A stretch of DNA of 64,000 bases, taken from assembly GCF_001625575.1 (NCBI RefSeq), contig NZ_AUXV01000067.1:1-64000 (forward strand), read 5' to 3'. A model generated the notes under the pieces. The model saw nothing but the letters and a program-made list of their open reading frames with translations, was not told the DNA's origin and searched no databases. This stretch comes from Pseudoalteromonas luteoviolacea S2607. GTDB lineage: Bacteria > Pseudomonadota > Gammaproteobacteria > Enterobacterales > Alteromonadaceae. Below, one piece after another: positions 1 through 8,626 of this stretch (the stretch's first letter is position 1; each line of letters opens with the position of its first letter). Made by a program: the position numbers and the translations under genes.

Positions 1-78
1 CCCTGAAGCTGGGTCCCATCGCGCATCCATACGCTCACGTCCTCATGCTGCGAAACTTTGTTTCGGTCATTCGTCACC

Positions 79-358
79 CTTGCGCAAAGGAAACGCACTC
101 ACTGCGTTCGCCGTCGCTAACCTGACTTTAGCGCAAGGTGAAGTAAGCAGCTTTCACTTGCATTGAGAAGGACTCTCTTAGCATCATTTTAAAGTCGTTC
201 AAAATTGAAACTTGTGGGTCACCAACCCCTCATCAGTTATTAAACCGGCTCACTTCACCTTGCGCAAAAGAAGCGTACTCACGACGTTCGCTGTCGCTAA
301 CCTTTTGCACCTATCTTGCGCAAAGGAAACGTACTCACTGCGTTCGCTGTCGTTAACC
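79..358. repeat. Three copies of a ~44-bp repeat upstream of lexA
   Basis: Copies lie at 79-122, 259-302 and 315-358, all on the plus strand. Each has a core starting CTTGCGCAAAGGAAACG and ending GTTCGCTGTCGCTAACC. Copies 1 and 3 differ at about three positions; copy 2 differs from copy 3 at about five. In addition, GCGCAAGGTGAAGT at 131-144 is the reverse complement of the sequence just before copy 2 (253-266), so direct and inverted units are mixed. A short open frame across 212-406 is carried by the repeats and has no gene-like start. I do not recognise the family; it may be a dispersed intergenic repeat. Confidence 0.75.
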
Positions 359-490
359 CTTTGCACGATGCTTGCAATTTTCGCGCAGAATAAAATCTCT
401 TTATAAAAACCTACTATAAGCTGTAATCCCTATCTGTCATGACAAATTGCCAGTTAAATTATGAATGAACACAAAATGTTAAGAAGATCA

Positions 491-523
491 TTGCGCTTTT
501 AATTGAACTGTATATACTCACAG
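491..523 (+). promoter_or_regulatory. lexA promoter with first SOS box
   Basis: CTGTATATACTCACAG at 508-523 is an exact CTGT-N8-ACAG LexA operator. A sigma-70 promoter can be read as -35 TTGCGC (491-496), a 16-bp spacer and -10 TATACT (513-518), so the -10 lies inside the operator. LexA binding here would block RNA polymerase directly, as expected for lexA autorepression. Confidence 0.85.
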
Positions 524-531
524 TAAATGTA

Positions 532-547
532 CTGTATGGAAAACCAG
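532..547 (+). promoter_or_regulatory. Second, imperfect SOS box of lexA
   Basis: CTGTATGGAAAACCAG matches CTGT-N8-ACAG except for one base in the second half-site. It begins 24 bp after the first box (centre to centre) and ends 4 bp before the lexA start codon. It contains the only purine-rich ribosome binding candidate (GGA at 538-540). Tandem operators at lexA are known from E. coli. Confidence 0.6.
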
Positions 548-551
548 TTAT

Positions 552-1163
552 ATGCGACCTTTAACTAAACGACAAGAACAAGTTTTTGAACTCATCAAGG
601 TATTTATCAAAGATACTGGCATGCCCCCTACGCGAGCGGAGATCGCCGACTCTTTAGGGTTTCGTAGTGCAAATGCTGCTGAGGAACACTTAAAAGCGTT
701 GGCTAAAAAAGGCGTTATTGAAATGGTTCCTGGCGCTAGTCGTGGTATTCGTTTAGTCGAAGCAGAAGAGCCTGAGCAGCTAGGTTTACCGCTGGTTGGT
801 AGAGTTGCGGCAGGTGAGCCGATCTTGGCTCAAGAGCATATTGAAAACCACTGTAAAGTAGACCCAAGTATGTTTCAGCCCAATGCAGATTATTTGCTGC
901 GTGTTAATGGCATGAGTATGAAGAACATAGGCATTATGGATGGAGACCTATTAGCAGTACATCGCACGCAAGTTGCAAATAATGGCCAAGTTGTCGTCGC
1001 TAGAGTCGAAGAAGATGTAACCGTTAAGCGTTTTGAAAAGGTCGGTAAGAAAGTCTTTTTACATGCTGAAAATGAGGATTTTTCACCAATAGAAGTCGAT
1101 TTAGAGCAAGAGACTTTTAATATCGAAGGTCTTGCAGTAGGTGTAATAAGAGGCAATTTGTAG
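552..1163 (+). CDS. lexA: LexA repressor, SOS regulator
   Basis: LexA represses DNA damage response genes and is inactivated by RecA-stimulated self-cleavage. The 203-residue protein has the usual N-terminal winged helix (residues 1-65, starting MRPLTKRQ). The cleavage site is the AAG at 86-88, with the scissile bond Ala87-Gly88. The catalytic dyad is Ser122 (in NGMSMKN) and Lys159 (in VTVKRF). All three are shifted by +3 from E. coli numbering. The start is fixed by the family's conserved N-terminus and the two operators directly upstream. It appears to be monocistronic. Nothing in the sequence suggests loss of function. Confidence 0.97.
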   Translation: MRPLTKRQEQVFELIKVFIKDTGMPPTRAEIADSLGFRSANAAEEHLKALAKKGVIEMVPGASRGIRLVEAEEPEQLGLPLVGRVAAGEPILAQEHIENHCKVDPSMFQPNADYLLRVNGMSMKNIGIMDGDLLAVHRTQVANNGQVVVARVEEDVTVKRFEKVGKKVFLHAENEDFSPIEVDLEQETFNIEGLAVGVIRGNL

Positions 1164-1179
1164 TATTTTAGCCTATCTG

Positions 1180-1201
1180 TTTGGGCCGTTTCAGGCCCAA
1201 A
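1180..1201 (+). terminator. Hairpin after lexA
   Basis: An 8-bp perfect stem, TTTGGGCC / GGCCCAAA, with a 6-nt loop lies 17 bp after the lexA stop. No T-tract follows directly, so it may be a weak or factor-dependent terminator. The rest of 1202-1489 holds no gene I can support. Confidence 0.4.
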
Positions 1202-1489
1202 ATGACAACCACTCCCTTTTCTTCTTTTCCCGCTCCAAAACATATAAAGTCAAAATTTTAGTTAGTAAATACGACTAAAGCTCAGTAAGTTAGCTATGCT
1301 ATAAGCGCTAAACTAAAAATTCTAATTATTTTTGCACTATTTAAGTTAGCTAAGGTCTTAGCTACTCGTCTTGGTATGTAGTCTTCATTAAATGTGTAAT
1401 TTTGAATTACATTTAATATCAAATGAGAACAAAGCCTATTTGGGCTATGTGATACAACCAAAGGATTACTAATAATTATGGAGCTGACA

Positions 1490-2194
1490 ATGACTTTGTT
1501 GCGCACTTTATTGATTTTACTCGCTGTATGTTTCGTCACTGCTTGCAGTTCAACTGGTAGAAATACACAATCAGGATTTTTGCCAGACTATCAGAGTCTT
1601 AAGCCCTCTAATGAATATCAAGATACCAATCTATATGTTGATAACTCATTTGGGAAAGACGCGTTGTCAAAGGTTGAAACCTTGTATTTACCTCGCTTCG
1701 AAGTCTGGGTAAATGTAAAGCAAACTGAGTTTTTGAATATTAACCCGCAACATGTGGCCAAGTTAAGTCATTACATGCAGTCAGAAATGATCAATAAACT
1801 GAAAGGTCATTATGCAGTTGTAACAGAACAACCAGACAAATTAGATAATACTGTTTTGACGATTAAAGGTGCATTTACGGATGTTGAGTTTGAGTCTACA
1901 GAGCTGGGTGTTAGAGATTTTGTGCCAATTCGCTTGGTTTACAATGCTGGCAAATCAGCTTACTTAGCGGCAACAGAACAAACAGAAGCCGTCACACATG
2001 TTTCCCTTGAGTCAGCTTTCTACCTTGGCGATAAGAAAGCGCCGGTGGTAATGATGACAGCGCACAAGGAAATAGACACAGTAGTTAAGGTTGATGGCAC
2101 CGAAAATATTAAAGCGGTTAGAGAAATTTTAGATATTTGGGTAAATAACTTCGTTACTGCGATGATAAAACATCGTGATACAGGGCAAAATTAA
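1490..2194 (+). CDS. DUF3313-like outer-membrane lipoprotein
   Basis: A predicted lipoprotein of 234 residues. The N-terminus is a hydrophobic helix ending in a lipobox (VTAC, Cys19), so it should be acylated and sit in the envelope. The body has the DUF3313 pattern as I know it: an early LPRFEVWV strand, a central TDVEFES segment and a C-terminal amphipathic helix ending in WVNNFVTAMIKH. I start it at 1490 because GGAG (1480-1483) lies 6 nt upstream. An in-frame ATG at 1478 has a poorer site. It ends 9 bp before the efflux fusion protein gene, so it is probably the first gene of that operon. Its role is not known; an accessory envelope role for the pump is inference. Confidence 0.7.
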   Translation: MTLLRTLLILLAVCFVTACSSTGRNTQSGFLPDYQSLKPSNEYQDTNLYVDNSFGKDALSKVETLYLPRFEVWVNVKQTEFLNINPQHVAKLSHYMQSEMINKLKGHYAVVTEQPDKLDNTVLTIKGAFTDVEFESTELGVRDFVPIRLVYNAGKSAYLAATEQTEAVTHVSLESAFYLGDKKAPVVMMTAHKEIDTVVKVDGTENIKAVREILDIWVNNFVTAMIKHRDTGQN

Positions 2195-2203
2195 GGAGCT
2201 TTC

Positions 2204-3277
2204 ATGAAAACAATAAAAATTAGGTCGTTTGGTGTAACAGCTGTTTTCTGCGCTATATTGGCTGGCTGTGGAGAGCCTCAGTCTAATGCAAAAGAGTCTG
2301 AGCAACTGCGACCTGTTAGAACGCTACTTTTGTCATCACAAGTGGATGGCCCTATGGTCGAGTTTCCTGCGGTTGTAGACGCCGCATCTTCAGCAGACCT
2401 ATCTTTTAAAGTTCCTGGAGAAGTGACTGAATTATTAGTGAAACAAGGAGAAGAAGTTGAAGTTGGCGATGTGATTGCAAAGTTAGATGCGACGGATTAC
2501 CAGCTTTCCCTTGATGAAGCACAGGCAAATTATAATAAGGCTCAAGCAGATTTTAATCGTGCTAAACAGTTAATTAAATCTGGGACCATTTCGCAATCTG
2601 ACTATGACCAATTACAGTCTCATTTTACTAGCGCAAAAAGTAAGTTAGCGAATGCACAAAACAATCTGTCGTATACGAGTTTAAAGGCATCTTTTTCGGG
2701 TGTTGTTGCCAGAACTTATATTGAGCGCTATGAAGAAGTGCAAGCGAAGCAAGTCATTGCGACATTACAGGATATCAAACACATCACTTTAAAAGTTAAT
2801 GTGCCTGAGAGCCTCATGATAAAAGTATCCAAAGATGCGCCTAAGCATATCATTGCTGAGTTTTCAGGGATCCCAGATAAGACCTTCCCGCTGGACTTTG
2901 TCGAAGTAAGCACACAAGCGGACGAAGTTACAAAGGCCTATGAAGTGACACTGAGTATGACGCGTCCGGAAAACTACAATATTTTACCGGGCATGACTGC
3001 AAAGGTTCTAGCTAAGGGGGCTGACGTCAATAAGAGTGGTTTGTACCTGCCAATTAACACAGTACTCAAGGATTCGACTGGTAATTACGTTTGGACTGTT
3101 GACTCTGTGGGTAATGGTAAAGGTGAAATCTCCAAAAAATCGGTTGTCATAGGTGAAGTGTCAACACTGGGCTTTCCAGTTATCAGTGGTGTGAATGAAG
3201 GTGACTATATTGTCACAGCGGGCATGAGCAAAGTCAGCGAAGGTCAACTTGTAAAGTTTAACAAGGGGGCACAGTGA
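2204..3277 (+). CDS. RND efflux periplasmic adaptor (membrane fusion protein)
   Basis: The adaptor links an inner-membrane RND pump to an outer-membrane channel. The 357-residue protein has a lipobox (LAGC, Cys22). It then has a lipoyl half-motif (DLSFKVPGEV to GDVIAKLDATDY), a coiled-coil hairpin rich in Ala, Gln and Lys (about 95-150), the second lipoyl half, a beta-barrel and a membrane-proximal domain, in the normal HlyD/AcrA order. The stop overlaps the GTG start of the pump gene by 4 bp (GTGA), which indicates translational coupling. No outer-membrane factor gene is present, so the channel must be encoded elsewhere. Substrate cannot be told from sequence. Confidence 0.92.
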   Translation: MKTIKIRSFGVTAVFCAILAGCGEPQSNAKESEQLRPVRTLLLSSQVDGPMVEFPAVVDAASSADLSFKVPGEVTELLVKQGEEVEVGDVIAKLDATDYQLSLDEAQANYNKAQADFNRAKQLIKSGTISQSDYDQLQSHFTSAKSKLANAQNNLSYTSLKASFSGVVARTYIERYEEVQAKQVIATLQDIKHITLKVNVPESLMIKVSKDAPKHIIAEFSGIPDKTFPLDFVEVSTQADEVTKAYEVTLSMTRPENYNILPGMTAKVLAKGADVNKSGLYLPINTVLKDSTGNYVWTVDSVGNGKGEISKKSVVIGEVSTLGFPVISGVNEGDYIVTAGMSKVSEGQLVKFNKGAQ

Positions 3278-6200
3278 ACATAACCAGACTTGCATTAGAA
3301 AACAACCGTACCACATGGGTATTGATTGCCGCTTTACTCTTTTTTGGTATTGCATCTTTTGACAAAATGCCTAAAGACTACGACCCAGGGTTTATCATTC
3401 GTACTGCTCAAGTTGTCACTTATTTTCCTGGTGCCAGTCCACAGCGAGTTGAAGAATTAGTAACCGATCAGATTGAGAAAGTTGTTCAACAGATCCCTGA
3501 GTTAGACTTTGTGAGCAGCACGTCTAAAACGGGTGTGTCCATTGTCAGCGTAAATATTAAAGAAAGCTATAAAGAAATGCGGCCAATTTGGGACAACCTA
3601 AGGCGAAAAATCCAAAGTATTGAACAAGATTTACCTAGTGACGCTCAAACCCCCATTGTTAATGATGAATTTGGAGATGTTTTTGGCATCGTAATTGGCT
3701 TGACTGCTGAAGGGTATAGCTATCGTGAGATGGAAGATGTAGCAGAGCAAGTCAGAGATACATTGCTGAGGCTACCAGAGGCTGCAAAGGTTGAAATATA
3801 CGGAAATCAAGAGCAACGGGTGTTTATCGAATTTGAGAATGCACGCCTAGGTGCCTTGGGAATTTCTCCTAGCCAGCTTAAAGAACAACTTGCTGCTCGC
3901 AACATCGTAAACCCAGGTGGTTCTATTTATATTAATGACGAAACACTGGCGCTAGAGCCAAGTGGGAATTTTGAGTCAGTAGAAGATATCGCCAATACAA
4001 TAATTAATGTGCCGGGCAGTGAGCAAGTGTTGTTGCTGTCCGATATTGCCGTTGTTTACAGAGACTATGTGGATCCAGCGAAATCCAAAGTACGAGTTGG
4101 TCAGCAAGAGGGGCTAACTCTGGCCATTTCTATGCGTTTAGGTGGTAATAATATTGCACTGGGTGAGCAGGTACTTGATACTCTGAATTACCTAGAGAGT
4201 GTTTACCCTATCGGTGTTGAATTTAAGTTGCTGTCCTTTTTACCAAGAGAAGTTGAACAAAAGGTCAGTGATTTTGTATCCAACCTACTTCAAGCCGTGT
4301 TAGTGGTAACATTGGTGATGCTGTTTACTCTTGGTTTGCGTACCGGCTTGATAGTAGCAAGTTTGATCCCGATGAGCATGGTGTTTGGGATACTCGTGAT
4401 GTCATTTTTCGATATCAGTATCGATCAGATCTCCTTGGCCGCACTGATCATTGCACTTGGGATGTTAGTCGATAATGGGATCGTCATGTCGGAGAACATC
4501 ATGGTTCAAATGGAGCGAGGAAAAGCAGCAGTTGATGCCGCGGTAGACTCTGCCGATGAGCTTAAAGTTCCATTACTGGTTTCGTCTTTGACAACCGGTG
4601 CTGCTTTCTTGCCTATCTTCCTAGCTGAATCATCAACAGGGGAGTATACGGCGTCGTTATTCAAAGTTGTGACAATCACATTGTTGTGTTCATGGTTATT
4701 GGCGATGACGATGATCCCAATGCTATGTGTGTACTTTACACGTGTGAAATCGCAAGCAGCAAGCTACGACTCTGGCGTCTATCTAGGTTATAAAAAGCTG
4801 CTAACTGTAATGATACGCTATCGCTGGATGACTATTTTAGCATGTGTCGCCGCGTTCTTCGTGGCTCTGCAAGGGATGAAGTACATTCCAAAGGTATTCT
4901 TTCCCCCTTCAGATCGGGACTATTTTAAAGTAGAGCTCGAATTACCAATAGGGACGCGGTTACAAACTACTGAGGCCATGGTTAAAGATATTGAAGCTTT
5001 TTTAAATCAGGAGCTTCAAGTCTCTAATGAACGCTCTGAAGGCGTAACTGAGTGGGTAAGTTATGTCGGTAATGGTGGTCCGAGGTTTTTGCTGACACAT
5101 AGCCCAGAGCCTACCAGTGCTAACTATGCATTAATGATTGTGAGCACAACGTCTTATCACTTAATCGACGGTTTGATGAAAGACATCGAACGCTATGCGT
5201 TGAGTAGACATCCAGACCTTTTGATTAAACAAAGAAAGATAGAAAATGGCGCACCGATTGCTAACCCTGTCGAGATCAGGTTATCGGGTGACGACAAGGA
5301 AACATTAATGCGCATAGTTGATGCGTTAAAACAGCAAATGCATGCAACACCTGGGCTTAAAGCGGTAAGTGATGATTGGGGTCTACCGAGTAAAAAAGTA
5401 CAAATCAAAATCAACCAAACGCGTGCAAGGCGTGTTGGTGTCTCTAGTAAGGATATTGCTAGCTCACTACAAACCGGGTTCAGTGGATTGGAGTTAACCC
5501 AATATCGTGAAGGAAATGAGTTGATCCCAGTTACTTTGCGCTCCGTAGCCGCAGATAGAGATGACATAGGTAAGCTGGAAGCAATGATGGTGTACTCACA
5601 AGCTACAGGCGCGTCTGTACCACTAAAGCAAGTTGCTGATATTGAGATTGTCTGGGAAAGTGCACAGATCTTAAGACGCGACAGATTAAAGTCGGTTGCT
5701 GTAGGGGCCCAATTAGATGGTATAACAGCAGACGAAGGGTTTGATGCGTTAGTTCCATGGCTTGAAGAGCAAAAGAAAAACTGGCCATTTGGTTATACAT
5801 ATGAACTCGGTGGTGAAGCTGAGTCTTCCGGTAAAGCTAATCAGTCGATTGCAGATAAAATGCCGATTGCAGTGTTTATTATTGTTATCTTGTTGATTGG
5901 CCAATTTAACTCAATTAGAAAATCAATAATTGTTCTGACTACCATTCCGCTGGGATTTATTGGCGTGATCCTCGGTCTACTAGTAGGGCAATCATTTTTT
6001 GGCTTTATGACCTTGTTAGGTATTATCTCACTGGCAGGCATCGTGATAAACAATGCCATAGTGTTGCTAGAGCGAATTAAGATTGAGCTCAACAATATGC
6101 CTGAGAATCCAGTAGAGGCGATTGTAGTAGCTGCACAGCAGCGTATGAGGCCAATACTACTCACTACAGCAACTACGGTATTTGGATTAATCCCATTATA

Positions 6201-6339
6201 CCTTGGAGGCGGTGAGATGTGGGAGCCAATGGCGCTAGGCATTATGGGGGGACTACTGTTTTCGACCCTTTTGACGCTTGGTGTTGTACCAGTTTTGTAT
6301 GCATTATTCTATCGAATAAGGGAACATGAGAGCGCCTAA
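3274..6339 (+). CDS. RND efflux pump, AcrB/MexF superfamily
   Basis: A proton-driven inner-membrane exporter of 1021 residues, the usual size. The first transmembrane helix (about residues 12-28) is followed by a large periplasmic porter domain. A block of helices at about 335-490 carries the proton-relay region (LAALIIALGMLVDNGIVMSENIM split across two helices), with acidic residues in the position of the AcrB Asp pair. A second periplasmic domain and a final helix block (about 860-1015) follow. The start is GTG at 3274, embedded in the adaptor stop. The sequence resembles pumps annotated as multidrug or fatty-acid/solvent exporters, but the substrate is not predictable. There is no sign of truncation. 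Confidence 0.95.
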   Translation: MNITRLALENNRTTWVLIAALLFFGIASFDKMPKDYDPGFIIRTAQVVTYFPGASPQRVEELVTDQIEKVVQQIPELDFVSSTSKTGVSIVSVNIKESYKEMRPIWDNLRRKIQSIEQDLPSDAQTPIVNDEFGDVFGIVIGLTAEGYSYREMEDVAEQVRDTLLRLPEAAKVEIYGNQEQRVFIEFENARLGALGISPSQLKEQLAARNIVNPGGSIYINDETLALEPSGNFESVEDIANTIINVPGSEQVLLLSDIAVVYRDYVDPAKSKVRVGQQEGLTLAISMRLGGNNIALGEQVLDTLNYLESVYPIGVEFKLLSFLPREVEQKVSDFVSNLLQAVLVVTLVMLFTLGLRTGLIVASLIPMSMVFGILVMSFFDISIDQISLAALIIALGMLVDNGIVMSENIMVQMERGKAAVDAAVDSADELKVPLLVSSLTTGAAFLPIFLAESSTGEYTASLFKVVTITLLCSWLLAMTMIPMLCVYFTRVKSQAASYDSGVYLGYKKLLTVMIRYRWMTILACVAAFFVALQGMKYIPKVFFPPSDRDYFKVELELPIGTRLQTTEAMVKDIEAFLNQELQVSNERSEGVTEWVSYVGNGGPRFLLTHSPEPTSANYALMIVSTTSYHLIDGLMKDIERYALSRHPDLLIKQRKIENGAPIANPVEIRLSGDDKETLMRIVDALKQQMHATPGLKAVSDDWGLPSKKVQIKINQTRARRVGVSSKDIASSLQTGFSGLELTQYREGNELIPVTLRSVAADRDDIGKLEAMMVYSQATGASVPLKQVADIEIVWESAQILRRDRLKSVAVGAQLDGITADEGFDALVPWLEEQKKNWPFGYTYELGGEAESSGKANQSIADKMPIAVFIIVILLIGQFNSIRKSIIVLTTIPLGFIGVILGLLVGQSFFGFMTLLGIISLAGIVINNAIVLLERIKIELNNMPENPVEAIVVAAQQRMRPILLTTATTVFGLIPLYLGGGEMWEPMALGIMGGLLFSTLLTLGVVPVLYALFYRIREHESA

Positions 6340-6348
6340 TTGGCGCTC
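6330..6348 (+). terminator. Hairpin spanning the pump gene stop
   Basis: The stem GAGCGCC / GGCGCTC with a 5-nt loop contains the stop codon of the RND gene in its loop region. It lacks a T-tract. It could protect the mRNA 3' end or act as a weak terminator. Confidence 0.35.
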
Positions 6349-6462
6349 CTAGTGGTTATAAAGTGATCACGAGTAAAAGCCTGTAAAGGGATGTAACCCT
6401 TAAGTTTTCGTTCAGCGATATGAGCAGATTATGAGCATACAGGCCTACGAGAGGAGTTTATT

Positions 6463-6942
6463 ATGAAATATATCAAATATGTGATTGCAGCGATGTTCCT
6501 TCCTATGACGGCAAGTGCTGCTGAAGTAAATGTAACTTGGCTAGATTTTAAAGAGTATCGTGATGTTTTCCCAGCAAATGAGACTCGAGGCGGATATCAC
6601 AAGCGTATCGCAAAAAAGTTTGAGCAGCATTTGAACAAGTTGGCTGCGGATATGCCAGCTGGTTACACGATGTCGGTCACCTTTGAAGATGTTGATTTAG
6701 CCGGTGATGTTAGGTTTAATATGAATGATATTCGAATAATTAAACCAATTTACTTTCCGCGTTTAAAGATGTCCTACAGTGTGACTGATAATACGGGAAA
6801 GGTGATAACAGAAGCTAAATCTAAAGTGTTAAAAGACTTAGGTTTTATGGATAAATTAAAAATGGGTCGAGACTCCGAATTTTATTACGACAAACGCCTT
6901 TTGAGTGACTGGTATAAAGACGAAATTGCCCCAGCCATCTGA
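6463..6942 (+). CDS. DUF3016 family exported protein
   Basis: A 159-residue periplasmic protein of unknown function. It has a cleavable signal peptide (about residues 1-19, ending TASA) and then the DUF3016 pattern: a start like AEVNVTWLDFKEYRD, a middle segment with FEDVDLAGDVR and a C-terminal DFYYDKRLLSDWY-like block (here SEFYYDKRLLSDWY). A strong GAGGAG site precedes the ATG. It stands alone between the RND operon and a convergent small gene and shares a terminator hairpin with that gene. The family is common in marine gammaproteobacteria; no reaction is known to me. Confidence 0.85.
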   Translation: MKYIKYVIAAMFLPMTASAAEVNVTWLDFKEYRDVFPANETRGGYHKRIAKKFEQHLNKLAADMPAGYTMSVTFEDVDLAGDVRFNMNDIRIIKPIYFPRLKMSYSVTDNTGKVITEAKSKVLKDLGFMDKLKMGRDSEFYYDKRLLSDWYKDEIAPAI

Positions 6943-6945
6943 GTA

Positions 6946-6971
6946 AAAAGGAGCGCATTAGCGCTCTTTTT
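6946..6971. terminator. Bidirectional rho-independent terminator
   Basis: GAGCGC / GCGCTC (6951-6956 and 6961-6966) with an ATTA loop. A-rich flanks on the left and a T5 run on the right let it serve both the DUF3016 gene and the convergent gene ending at 6970. Confidence 0.85.
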
Positions 6972-7263
6972 ATTTGAAAGTCGCGAGCAATTGGAGTAGC
7001 TGTTGCAATTTAAAGACGGCCTTTTTAAGTTGCTCTTCGTCTAATTGCTCAGACTTGCTCAGCGCATCGACATCGGCTGCCACATCCAATACATATGGTT
7101 TAAATCGTTTGGCTTCAAATTCAAACCCTGCGTCCTTTGTGAATAATGCGGCAAATTTTCCATGACCTTGTTGTTGCAGTTCATCTAATTTTTTATCAGC
7201 ATCAAGTGCCTGACGGTAAACAACTTTTAAGTTTTCGTTGAGCTTTTCGATGATAGCTTGCAT
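6970..7263 (-). CDS. Small alpha-helical protein, possibly PriC-related
   Basis: A 97-residue protein predicted to be helical throughout, with no signal or membrane segment. It has a heptad-like N-terminus (IIEKLNENLKVVYRQALDADKKLDELQ in two parts), a central FAALF..FEFEAKRFKPYVLDV block and a Leu/Gln-rich end. The central spacing faintly recalls the PriC replication restart protein, but the protein is about half that length, so I would not name it. Related short proteins in this order are often labelled only as hypothetical. It faces the DUF3016 gene across a shared terminator. The start is the ATG at 7263, close to the divergent small gene at 7336. Confidence 0.6.
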   Translation of the reverse strand: MQAIIEKLNENLKVVYRQALDADKKLDELQQQGHGKFAALFTKDAGFEFEAKRFKPYVLDVAADVDALSKSEQLDEEQLKKAVFKLQQLLQLLATFK

Positions 7264-7335
7264 ATTTTTCCTAAAGTCTGGTGTGATTCGGTCGATATTT
7301 TACTTGGATCCATCAAACTTGTCAGGTAAATGCCT

Positions 7336-7545
7336 ATGAATATTTCCGGAAGTAACCTTCCTGCTATGTCTGGCGCCGGGCCGGGTGGCGAAGTATACAG
7401 CGCTTCTCTGGCTAAAAAGCAACAGCAAGCAGATGGACGAGCTGCCCTAGCGTTAATTGAATCAGCTGGTAACACTGCCGCAGCGCAGACGCCCGCTAAA
7501 TCAGTCACAGCGTCTTTGGGTAATAACATCAATGTGTATGTGTAG
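7336..7545 (+). CDS. Small YjfB-like putative motility protein
   Basis: A protein of 69 residues, MNISGSNLPAMSG at the start and ending in NNINVYV. It is rich in Ala, Gly, Ser and Gln, with a middle helix of the form SLAKKQQQADGRAALALIES. This pattern (short disordered start, one helix with KKQ, short tail) fits the small YjfB-type family labelled putative motility proteins, whose function is not established. AGG at 7324-7326 is 9 nt from this ATG but only 3 nt from the in-frame ATG at 7330, so I prefer 7336. It is convergent with epmB and has no operon partner. Confidence 0.6.
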   Translation: MNISGSNLPAMSGAGPGGEVYSASLAKKQQQADGRAALALIESAGNTAAAQTPAKSVTASLGNNINVYV

Positions 7546-7571
7546 TACACATTGATGTTTTGCATTTGAAC

Positions 7572-8585
7572 TTAGCTCAAGTGCAAATCAATCGGCGTCT
7601 TACTCTGTTTGCCGCCGATTTCTCTTACCAACTTTGGTACGAGGAATCCCGGTAGTGCGTCTAGCATCTCAGTAACTAGAGCAACAGCCTCTTCCTGTGC
7701 TAAATCATAGTGACTCGCGCCTTCAACCTTGTCTAGCAAGTGTAAGTAATAAGGTAAAACGTCACTTTCAAATAAAGCCTCGCTTAATTCAATCAATGCT
7801 TTGGGTGTATCGTTGATCCCTTTTAATAACACGGTTTGATTAAGTAATGTAACACCCGCATGTTTTAATTTTTGCATAGCATGTGTGAAGTGCAGATCGA
7901 TTTCATTTTGATGGTTAATGTGATTGACTAGAATCGTTTTCAATCGACTTTTATTGAGAAGCTCGCATAACTCAGTGGTGATCCGTGTAGGGATTACGAT
8001 TGGTAAGCGGCTGTGTATCCTTAGTCTTTTAATTTGTGGCAGTTGCTCTAGTTTATCTAAAAGCCACGCAATCATGTTATCTTTAGCCATAAGTGGATCG
8101 CCACCACTTAAAATCACTTCATTAATTTCAGGATGATCGACGAGGTAATCAAAAATAGGCTGTAGTGTGCGCTTATTTATCTGGTTTTCCTGATAAGGAA
8201 AGTGACGCCTAAAGCAATATCGGCAATTGACGGCGCAGCCTGTTTTTAGCATCAGTAAAACACGTGACTTATATTTATGTAATAAACCTGGCACGGGCGC
8301 ATCCTGCTCTTCAAGCGGATCTTTATTAAAGCCACTGGCAGCTATGAACTCTTGATGTAAGGGCATCACTTGCAATAGTAAAGGGTCTGAGGGATCGCCA
8401 AAGCGCATCTTTTCAACAAATGGACGAGGGACTCGCAAGGGGAATAGACGCTTTGCGGCTAGGTCTTTGGTATTGAAATGCCCTTCTAATCCCAGCATTT
8501 TGATGAGTGTTTCTGGGCAAGTTATGACATTTGCCAATTCTTTTTGCCAGTTAGTATGCAAATTTACTTCATTTATTTGTATCAT
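7572..8585 (-). CDS. epmB: EF-P-(R)-beta-lysine pathway lysine 2,3-aminomutase
   Basis: EpmB (YjeK) is a radical-SAM, PLP-dependent enzyme that turns (S)-alpha-lysine into (R)-beta-lysine for modification of EF-P. The 337 residues fit the short EpmB form rather than clostridial aminomutase. The CxxxCxxC iron-sulphur motif is Cys117-Cys121-Cys124 (KTGCAVNCRYCFRRHF). The SGGDPL motif follows, and the C-terminus has a Gly-Lys-Gln-Ser-Lys segment near where the PLP lysine lies in this family. It is divergent from efp with only 41 bp between the start codons. The substrate protein (efp) and the ligase (epmA) are the next two genes. Confidence 0.95.
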   Translation of the reverse strand: MIQINEVNLHTNWQKELANVITCPETLIKMLGLEGHFNTKDLAAKRLFPLRVPRPFVEKMRFGDPSDPLLLQVMPLHQEFIAASGFNKDPLEEQDAPVPGLLHKYKSRVLLMLKTGCAVNCRYCFRRHFPYQENQINKRTLQPIFDYLVDHPEINEVILSGGDPLMAKDNMIAWLLDKLEQLPQIKRLRIHSRLPIVIPTRITTELCELLNKSRLKTILVNHINHQNEIDLHFTHAMQKLKHAGVTLLNQTVLLKGINDTPKALIELSEALFESDVLPYYLHLLDKVEGASHYDLAQEEAVALVTEMLDALPGFLVPKLVREIGGKQSKTPIDLHLS

Positions 8586-8626
8586 TAGCAGGTTTATTAC
8601 TCGAAATACGATGATTAGAGGATACG

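Noticed and set aside
212..406. 64-codon open frame over the 44-bp repeats
   Set aside because: It is produced by the repeat units, has no ribosome site and resembles no protein.
1294..1539. 81-codon minus-strand frame upstream of the DUF3313-like gene
   Set aside because: It overlaps the start of that gene and lies in AT-rich promoter DNA with no ribosome site.
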